DNA of 34,590 nt from Bacteroidota bacterium (lineage in GTDB: Bacteria > Bacteroidota > Bacteroidia > Bacteroidales > UBA4417): NCBI GenBank assembly GCA_020048595.1, contig JAIFMH010000002.1:1-34590 (forward strand). Reading direction: 5' to 3'. Shown piece after piece: positions 28,797 to 34,590 of the stretch. Numbering within the stretch: position 1 is the stretch's first letter; each line of letters starts with the position of its first letter. The notes below the pieces were generated by a model. That model made no database searches. It saw only the letters and a list, made by a program, of their open reading frames with translations, and was not told the DNA's origin. The translations under genes and the position numbers were made by a program.

Positions 28797-29157
28797 TTTT
28801 TAGGGCAGCCATAGACAACCAAAACCATTAACGGTCTTCTCAATGCTATGTAATTTAATTCTGCCTGCTCAGTCCAAAACATTGTTTTAAAAGCTTGTGA
28901 TAGAGTACATGCTTTTTTAAAAGATAAGAATTAATTACCCACTGGATTCCTAACCTTTCTATGTTTTAAGACGGGTATAAGATAATATTCAGCTACGCTC
29001 CGGAAAATAAACACTCAATTATTATGTGGTTATAAAATTATTAGGGAAAATCTGTTAATTGGAAAAATAAAAAAATGTATTCATATTCTGCAATTCAGGA
29101 ATTTTGTATATTTATTCAATTAAATCCATTCTGTTTTTTTCTCTAAATTAATACTGT

Positions 29158-30150
29158 ATGAAAAACCTGAATCTCATTATTTTCCTGATCTTTTTAAGCG
29201 GAATATCCAACACGGCTATAGCTCAGCTTCCGGGCTATGTGTCTTCTGACAGCCTGGTAGGATGGTGGCCATTTAAAGGCAATGCCGATGATCTCAGTAT
29301 AAATGCTAACAACGGTGCTAATAATGGAGCGCAGCTGGTAAATGATAGGTTTGGAAACGAAGAGTCAGCGTTTGATTTCATAACTCCTAATGATCACATT
29401 CTCGTGCAAACAATCAACCAGGCATCCTTCGAAGGTGATTTTACTATTTCAGCATGGGTTAACTTCAGAAATTTTTACATTGACTATCCCCACATTATAA
29501 GCGGGATGAATAATTATTTCGCATTTCACGGACAGGGACCTACCTATTATCCCAATAACGAAAAAGTGGGCTTTTATACAACATCAATTAATGCCATACA
29601 TCAGGGTCTTATAGTGAGCCAGGATCCGCTATCGGTTAATACCTGGCACCACATTATTATAAACAAATATGCTTCTGAAGTAAAAATGTATATAGATAAC
29701 GAGTTTTCTATAAGCAATACACACGATAACGAATTGCTTACAAATGGTGAAGGGCTGTATTTTGGGAACTTTTTTCTTTTAAACAGCAATATTGACGGAA
29801 TGGTTGACGACATAGGAATATGGAAGCGATCGCTTTCGCAGGATGAAATGAGCAATCTGCATTACATGCCAAATACAGGGATAAGAAAAAGGCCTGCACT
29901 GGAATCATTCCATATAAGGCCCAACCCGGCACACGACTATTTTACCATTAGTGATTTTAGCGGGATTCCCGGCTCAGAATTATCAGTCGCAATATTTAAT
30001 ACTTCCGGACAAGTGGTATTGCAACAGGAAATTGACAGGAGTAACCCGGTTATTCGCCTCACAAACATTCACAGCCAGGGACTGTATACTGTTAAAATCA
30101 CAAACAAGGAAGGGCATTCCGGATTTCAGAAGCTTCTGATTCAGTTCTGA
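29158..30150 (+). CDS. Secreted LamG/concanavalin-like protein with T9SS type A sorting domain
   Basis: Signal peptide MKNLNLIIFLIFLSGISNTAIAQ; LamG features LVGWWPFKGNADD, FTISAWVNF, NTWHHIIINKYASEVKMYIDNE, GMVDDIGIWKRSLSQDEM; C-terminal FHIRPNPAHDYFTI...LYTVKI. Confidence 0.9.
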   Translation: MKNLNLIIFLIFLSGISNTAIAQLPGYVSSDSLVGWWPFKGNADDLSINANNGANNGAQLVNDRFGNEESAFDFITPNDHILVQTINQASFEGDFTISAWVNFRNFYIDYPHIISGMNNYFAFHGQGPTYYPNNEKVGFYTTSINAIHQGLIVSQDPLSVNTWHHIIINKYASEVKMYIDNEFSISNTHDNELLTNGEGLYFGNFFLLNSNIDGMVDDIGIWKRSLSQDEMSNLHYMPNTGIRKRPALESFHIRPNPAHDYFTISDFSGIPGSELSVAIFNTSGQVVLQQEIDRSNPVIRLTNIHSQGLYTVKITNKEGHSGFQKLLIQF

Positions 30151-30227
30151 AAAACTATTTACTCCTTACTCGGACAACAACTCTGACTAATACAGGTTAC
30201 TGTTGAAGGTATTCGATGACCTGTTTC

Positions 30228-30606
30228 ATGTGCGTCTTTTTTCAGATGCGAGCTGCACAAATTTCGGCTAACTCCCGTTACAGTGTTTCTTTCTTTCAGA
30301 CGTGAGGCAAACATTTACTATGGAATTAAAAATTCCATTCCTCGGTTAAGCGGGATTGCAAATCCCGCTCAGCAAGCAAATCCTGCTCAGCTAACAAATG
30401 CCAATCAGCACATAGATGTACTTCCCCCCGTTCGCATGCGTCTAATTAATGACGCCTGCGGCACAAATCCTGATCAACCAGGTTCGCGCGCGTCTTACTT
30501 TCTGACGCGTGCGGTTCGAAACTTATCGCGGAATTACAAATTCCTTATCTCGTTGGAGCGGGATTTAAAATCCCACTCAGCAAACAAATCCCGCTCAGTT
30601 AACAAA
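30228..30606. repeat. Cluster of composite palindromic (REP-like) repeats
   Basis: Two alignable 80-bp blocks (30319-30398 and 30527-30606, 208 bp apart), each with GGAATTA-n-AATTCC and AGCGGGATT-n-AATCCC hairpins plus CAAATCC(T/C)GCTCAG. They are interleaved with GCGTC...GACGC hairpins at about 30229-30256, 30433-30463 and 30485-30514, plus a decayed one at about 30283-30310. Confidence 0.85.
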
Positions 30607-30640
30607 TTCTTTTCAGCTTCTAAATCCTGACAGAGTGAGC

Positions 30641-30668
30641 AAAAAAAATCCCGCCTTTTCAGACGGGA
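30641..30668 (-). terminator. Terminator after tsf (minus strand)
   Basis: Minus strand TCCCGTC-TGAAAA-GGCGGGA followed by TTTTTTTT. Confidence 0.85.
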
Positions 30669-30693
30669 CATTTCAAAAAAAAAAATGATCTTA

Positions 30694-31530
30694 TTATGCT
30701 CCTAACTGTAAACGTTTGAATGACGTAACGGTAAGGTCCTTATCTGCTTTCTGCAGGTACTCGCGAATTGTAACTTTCGAATCGTTGATATATTCCTGGT
30801 TCAACAGTGTATTTTCCTTATAGAACTTGTTCAGTTTGCCCATGGCGATCTTCTCAAGCATTTCTTCAGCTTTACCCTCTTCACGTGCCTGGTCTTTACC
30901 TACTTCAATTTCGCGTGCAATAGTTTCTGCGTCAACACCGTCTTTGTCTAAAGCTACAGGAGCCATAGCTGCAATCTGCATAGCTACATGCTTTGATACA
31001 TCTTCAATACCAGCTACATCGGTTTTATTCAAACCAAGAATTGCAGCCAAACGATTACCAAAATGGTTGTAAGCAACTGCTAAAGGAGCTTCAACAAATT
31101 CGTAGTGCGAAAGTTGCATTTTTTCACCGGTTTTACCGGTAAGATAAGTAACACCATCAGCAACGGTTGCACCGTCAATGCTCAAAGCCAGAAGAACTTC
31201 GAGTGATGCGGGTTTTGCACTGATAGTGAGATCAATAATTTTGTTTGCATAATCAATAAACTCCTGATTTTTTGCAACAAAGTCAGTTTCGCAGTTCAGC
31301 ATTATAATTGAAGCGAATTTTTTATCTTCGGTAGTTTTAGCAACTACAAAACCTTGGTTTGCATCGCGGTCAGCGCGTTTAAGAGCCAGCTTTTGTCCTT
31401 TTTTACGTAAAGTATCAATTGCCTTTTCGAAATCACCTTCTGATTCCACTAATGCATTTTTACAATCCATCATTCCGGCACCGGTCATCTGGCGCAGTTT
31501 ATTTACCTCTGATGCTGTGATATTAGCCAT
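30694..31530 (-). CDS. tsf: Translation elongation factor Ts
   Basis: VNKLRQMTGAGMMDCKNALVESEGDFEKAIDTLRKKG; CETDFVAKNQEF; VAMQIAAMAP. Confidence 0.97.
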   Translation of the reverse strand: MANITASEVNKLRQMTGAGMMDCKNALVESEGDFEKAIDTLRKKGQKLALKRADRDANQGFVVAKTTEDKKFASIIMLNCETDFVAKNQEFIDYANKIIDLTISAKPASLEVLLALSIDGATVADGVTYLTGKTGEKMQLSHYEFVEAPLAVAYNHFGNRLAAILGLNKTDVAGIEDVSKHVAMQIAAMAPVALDKDGVDAETIAREIEVGKDQAREEGKAEEMLEKIAMGKLNKFYKENTLLNQEYINDSKVTIREYLQKADKDLTVTSFKRLQLGA

Positions 31531-31554
31531 TGTTATTTTATTTCAATTTGTTTA

Positions 31555-31602
31555 TTAACCGTTGTAATTACATAAACCTGCACGGTTAAGCACAGGTTTA
31601 TG
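31555..31602 (-). ncRNA. Candidate H-type pseudoknot / structured 5' leader of tsf
   Basis: Minus-strand RNA: stem 1 CAUAAACCUG (31602-31593) with CAGGUUUAUG (31580-31571), 10 bp. Loop segment UUAACCGU (31589-31582) is complementary to downstream ACGGUUAA (31562-31555), 8 bp. Confidence 0.45.
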
Positions 31603-31626
31603 AGTACAATAAATTTTTTTCAGTAA

Positions 31627-32529
31627 TTATGGTCTTGGTTTGCGAGCTGCACCAGGTGCAGGTTTGCGTGCAATAGGTTTGCGTGGACGTTTGCGATCGT
31701 CACCATCAGCTGGTTCGAGACCTGCAGCAACACGTTTTTTACGTGCAACTTCACGTGCATCGTCATCGTCATCATCGCTTATTCTGCTAGTTGTGTGCTC
31801 TTCGCCTTCTTCACCTTCTTCTTCACGTTTATCACGATCCAGTTTACGCTCGCTGCTACCTTCGTCAATAGCTTCAATCATTTTTTTGATGATCAGTGCG
31901 ATTGATTTTGAAGCATCGTCGTTAGCCGGGATAGGGAAATCAACCAGGTTAGGATCGCTGTTGGTATCAACTATAGCGAATGTAGGTATGTTGAGTTTGC
32001 GTGCTTCAGCAATGGCAATGTGTTCTTTCATGATATCAACCACGAAAATAGCCGAAGGAAGTTTGTTAAGATCGGCGATTGAACCTAAGTTCTTTTCGAG
32101 TTTAGCACGTTCACGGGTAATCTGCAGACGCTCACGTTTCGAAATACCAAGGAATGCAGGGCTAACCATCAATTTGTCGATTGACGACATTTTTTTAACC
32201 GCTTTGCGGATTGTAGCGAAGTTGGTAAGCATTCCGCCCGGCCAACGCTCAGTTACATAAGGCATATTGGTTGGGCGTACCAGCTCGGCAACCAACTCTT
32301 TAGCCTGTTTTTTAGTAGCTACGAATAGGATACGTTTTCCTGATTTCGAAATTTGTTTGATAGCTGCAGCAGCTTCATCGATTTTAGCAATGGTTTTGTA
32401 AAGATCGATGATATGGATTCCGTTGCGTTCCATAAAGATATACGGAGCCATATTAGGATTCCATTTACGACGGAGGTGGCCAAAATGCGCGCCAGCGTCG
32501 AGTAACTCGTCAAATGTTGTTCTTGCCAT
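31627..32529 (-). CDS. rpsB: 30S ribosomal protein S2 with long charged C-terminal extension
   Basis: LLDAGAHFGHLRRKWNPNMAPYIFMERNGIHIIDL, ERWPGGMLTNFATI, VVDIMKEHIAIAEARKLNIPTFAIVDTNSDPNLVDFPIPANDDA; tail EEEGEEGEE...DDDDDD...RKRPRKPIARKPAPGAARKPRP. Confidence 0.96.
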   Translation of the reverse strand: MARTTFDELLDAGAHFGHLRRKWNPNMAPYIFMERNGIHIIDLYKTIAKIDEAAAAIKQISKSGKRILFVATKKQAKELVAELVRPTNMPYVTERWPGGMLTNFATIRKAVKKMSSIDKLMVSPAFLGISKRERLQITRERAKLEKNLGSIADLNKLPSAIFVVDIMKEHIAIAEARKLNIPTFAIVDTNSDPNLVDFPIPANDDASKSIALIIKKMIEAIDEGSSERKLDRDKREEEGEEGEEHTTSRISDDDDDDAREVARKKRVAAGLEPADGDDRKRPRKPIARKPAPGAARKPRP

Positions 32530-32574
32530 TTAATTTATCTCCTGATTTAATTAGTTTACATTCTTTAATGTCGC

Positions 32575-32618
32575 AATTGCCAGGTAGCCCGGTATGTAAT
32601 ACAGGAGTCCTGGCAATT
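32575..32618 (-). ncRNA. Candidate structured leader between rpsI and rpsB
   Basis: Perfect 10-bp outer stem AATTGCCAGG (32575-32584) / CCTGGCAATT (32609-32618). On the RNA strand the loop refolds as CCUGUAU-UAC-AUACCGG with one mismatch. Confidence 0.5.
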
Positions 32619-32647
32619 TAGATACTAAACTTCCTTCATTTTCAATA

Positions 32648-33034
32648 TTAACGCTTGCTGAACTGGAAGCGTTTACGTGCTTTCTTCTGACCGAATTTTT
32701 TACGTTCAACCATACGTGGATCGCGACGCATCAGGCCTTCAGCCTTCAGTGCAGGACGACGTGTTGGGTCGAGTTCGCAAAGTATACGTGAAATACCAAG
32801 CCTCAGTGCTTCAGCCTGGCCTTTAACGCCACCGCCTCCGAGGTTAGCAGTTACATCGAAAGTTCCAACAGTAGCTGAAATTTCGAATGCCTGCAAAACA
32901 GTATTCTGTAAAATTGCGGTTGGGAAATATTCTTTATAGTCACGTCCGTTAACAGTGATTACACCGGTACCTTCTTTGATGTAAACACGTGCAACAGCAC
33001 ATTTACGCCTACCAATAGCATTCGTAGTCTCCAT
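32648..33034 (-). CDS. rpsI: 30S ribosomal protein S9
   Basis: [33 protein letters not shown] ... [26 protein letters not shown]. Confidence 0.97.
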   Translation of the reverse strand: METTNAIGRRKCAVARVYIKEGTGVITVNGRDYKEYFPTAILQNTVLQAFEISATVGTFDVTANLGGGGVKGQAEALRLGISRILCELDPTRRPALKAEGLMRRDPRMVERKKFGQKKARKRFQFSKR

Positions 33035-33039
33035 TTTGC

Positions 33040-33495
33040 TTATTTAATTTCGTTAATGTTAATCTTTTTTGGCTGCTGTGCTTCGTGTGTATGCTCAGCA
33101 CCGGCAAACACGCGCAGGTTGCGGAATAACTCAGCACCAAGTTTGGTTTTAGGAAGCATACCACGTACCGCTTCTTCAACTACGTATGTAGGTTTCTTAT
33201 TCAACATGATCCTTGGTGTGTTCACTTTCTGACCACCTGGATGTCCGGAATAATGTACATACTCTTTTTCGTTCATTTTCTTACCGGTCAGACGAATCTT
33301 TTCGGCATTGATAATGATGACATTGTCACCACAATCCAAATGAGGAGTATAGTTGGTTTTCGTTTTACCGCGCAAAATCCTGGCAACTTGTGTTGCCATA
33401 CGGCCCAGAATTTCGTTTTCGGCATCTACCAAAACCCATTCCTTTTTAATATCGGCGGCTTTTGGAGTGACTGATTTGTAACTTAATGTATTCAT
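33040..33495 (-). CDS. rplM: 50S ribosomal protein L13
   Basis: [57 protein letters not shown]; preferred start ATG 33495 ([12 protein letters not shown]) rather than track start 33522. Confidence 0.96.
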   Translation of the reverse strand: MNTLSYKSVTPKAADIKKEWVLVDAENEILGRMATQVARILRGKTKTNYTPHLDCGDNVIIINAEKIRLTGKKMNEKEYVHYSGHPGGQKVNTPRIMLNKKPTYVVEEAVRGMLPKTKLGAELFRNLRVFAGAEHTHEAQQPKKININEIK

Positions 33496-33551
33496 CGTCC
33501 TGAGTAATATGCTGTTAATCAAATAATCCCTGATTGGTATAAAAAGGGGTG

Positions 33552-33581
33552 CAAAGGTATTATTATAATTTGAAATTCCAA
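33552..33581 (-). promoter_or_regulatory. Promoter of the rplM operon: TTG-N19-TACCTTTG
   Basis: Minus strand TTG (33581-33579), 19-bp spacer, TACCTTTG (33559-33552); matches the Bacteroidota sigma-ABfr pattern. Confidence 0.7.
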
Positions 33582-33657
33582 AGACTTATTCACAATATTT
33601 TGTTGATTACTTTTCAGTATCCACGAAAGTGTCCTGGAGATGGCAAATATGAGGGTG

Positions 33658-33665
33658 CAAAAGTA
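33658..33665 (-). promoter_or_regulatory. Second possible -7 box for the rplM operon (TACTTTTG)
   Basis: Minus strand TACTTTTGCACCC, sharing TTTGCACCC with the proximal promoter; no clear -33 element. Confidence 0.35.
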
Positions 33666-33855
33666 CTCAAAAAAGTATATACCCTGTAAAATATTTCTGA
33701 GGATTATTTCAAGGTTTTTTCAAGGTTATTAAGATGGTTCAAAAGTTCAGTATATTCACTTCCGGATCTATAATAATCACGATTATGGATTTGCTTTATG
33801 CTTTGATTTTGCATGCTTATCATTCAGGGTTAAACCCGGGTACAGGTATTTTTTG

Positions 33856-33863
33856 TAGGTTTG
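33856..33863 (+). promoter_or_regulatory. Possible -7 box of gldA (TAGGTTTG)
   Basis: TAnnTTTG match 22 bp upstream of ATG 33886. Confidence 0.55.
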
Positions 33864-33885
33864 TACCTTCAAACAAGAACTTACT

Positions 33886-34590
33886 ATGTCAATCATAACT
33901 CAGGGTATTACTAAGATTTACGGCACACAGCTGGTGCTTGACAATGTAAATATAACTATTGGAAAAGGCGAAATTGTAGGTCTGTTGGGGCCGAATGGTG
34001 CCGGTAAATCCACTTTGATGAAAATCCTGACAGGGTACATCCCTCCTACTTCGGGCACTGCTTCTGTATATGGGCATGATGTACTATTCGATGCAGAAGA
34101 AGTTAAAAAGATAGTTGGTTATCTGCCCGAGCACAATCCACTTTACCTCGACATGTATATTAAAGAATACCTGGAATTTGTTGCAGGCATACATAAACTG
34201 GGAAAAGAATCGAAAAGTCGCATTCGAGAAATCATTGAAAAAACAGGATTAGGACCTGAACAGAATAAAAAGATCGGAACACTTTCGAAAGGATACCGCC
34301 AACGTGTTGGACTTGCGCAGGCATTGATTCATGATCCCGAAGTTCTGATATTAGATGAACCCACTTCCGGACTTGACCCGAACCAATTGCTCGAAATCAG
34401 GGATCTTATTAAAGGCATTGGAAAAGAAAAAACCGTGATTCTTTCTACACATATTATGCAGGAAGTAGAGGCTGTTTGCAGCCGTTCCATAATAATTAAT
34501 CTCGGTAAAATTGTTGCCGATGGATCAACTGCAGAATTATCGGATACTCAATTGCATGATATTGTGACAGTTGAATTTGAAACACAAACT
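33886..34590 (+). CDS. gldA: Gliding-motility-associated ABC transporter ATP-binding subunit GldA (3' truncated by window edge)
   Basis: Open to base 34590 and absent from the ORF track. MSIITQGITKIYGTQLVLDNVNITIGKGEIVGLLGPNGAGKSTLMKILTGYI; signature LSKGYRQRVGLAQALIHDPEVLILDEPTSGLDPNQLLEIR. Confidence 0.88.
   Translation, partial: MSIITQGITKIYGTQLVLDNVNITIGKGEIVGLLGPNGAGKSTLMKILTGYIPPTSGTASVYGHDVLFDAEEVKKIVGYLPEHNPLYLDMYIKEYLEFVAGIHKLGKESKSRIREIIEKTGLGPEQNKKIGTLSKGYRQRVGLAQALIHDPEVLILDEPTSGLDPNQLLEIRDLIKGIGKEKTVILSTHIMQEVEAVCSRSIIINLGKIVADGSTAELSDTQLHDIVTVEFETQT

Noticed and set aside
28880-28925. TTTTAAAAGC...GCTTTTTTAAAAG hairpin in the yqeY-LamG gap
   Set aside because: Imperfect, almost all A/T pairs in an A/T-rich spacer; expected by chance.
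28740-29157. Search for tRNA or small RNA genes in the largest intergenic gaps (also 33523-33885)
   Set aside because: No tRNA cloverleaf landmarks (GTTCRA T-loop with matching acceptor arms) were recognised by eye; only promoters and terminators are supportable.
30228-30606. Repeat cluster considered as a CRISPR array
   Set aside because: Repeats are palindromic, degenerate and of mixed type, with no constant repeat length or unique equal-length spacers; no cas genes.
30283-30630. 115-aa ORF on the plus strand
   Set aside because: It runs straight through the palindromic repeat cluster; its PAQQANPAQLTNANQ-like content is explained by the repeats. Not a credible protein.
31640-32260. 206-aa plus-strand ORF opposite rpsB
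   Set aside because: Serine/arginine-rich antisense shadow of the rpsB frame; no domain signal.

Overview
A 34.6-kb Bacteroidota-type chromosomal segment, probably Bacteroidales-like: it has T9SS C-terminal sorting domains, TAnnTTTG promoter boxes, and gldA. It is mostly conserved housekeeping DNA. The left part holds a truncated T9SS surface protein, a membrane-anchored TPR-CHAT caspase-like protease, mutS2, a lipoprotein thioredoxin, an MmcQ/YjbR protein, an acyl-CoA carboxylase/decarboxylase alpha-type subunit with a biotin carrier protein, engB, and a putative glycine-lipid acyltransferase pair (glsB/glsA-like). The centre is a complete-looking dcw cluster: mraZ-rsmH-ftsL-ftsI-murE-mraY-murD-ftsW-murG-murC-ftsQ-ftsA-ftsZ, followed by a yqeY/GatB-like gene. 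The right part holds a LamG/T9SS protein, a cluster of composite palindromic repeats, the rplM-rpsI-rpsB-tsf operon on the minus strand, and the start of gldA. The most interesting non-coding signals are: (1) a possible H-type pseudoknot (10-bp + 8-bp perfect stems) between rpsB and tsf; (2) a long two-tier hairpin between rpsI and rpsB; (3) an array of AAAGTGG repeats at about 10-bp spacing upstream of mraZ, a likely MraZ operator, preceded by four consecutive inverted repeats; (4) a duplicated ~80-bp composite palindromic unit next to tsf. No tRNA, rRNA, CRISPR array or intact mobile element was recognised. All calls are by eye from sequence and translated ORFs; no searches were run.
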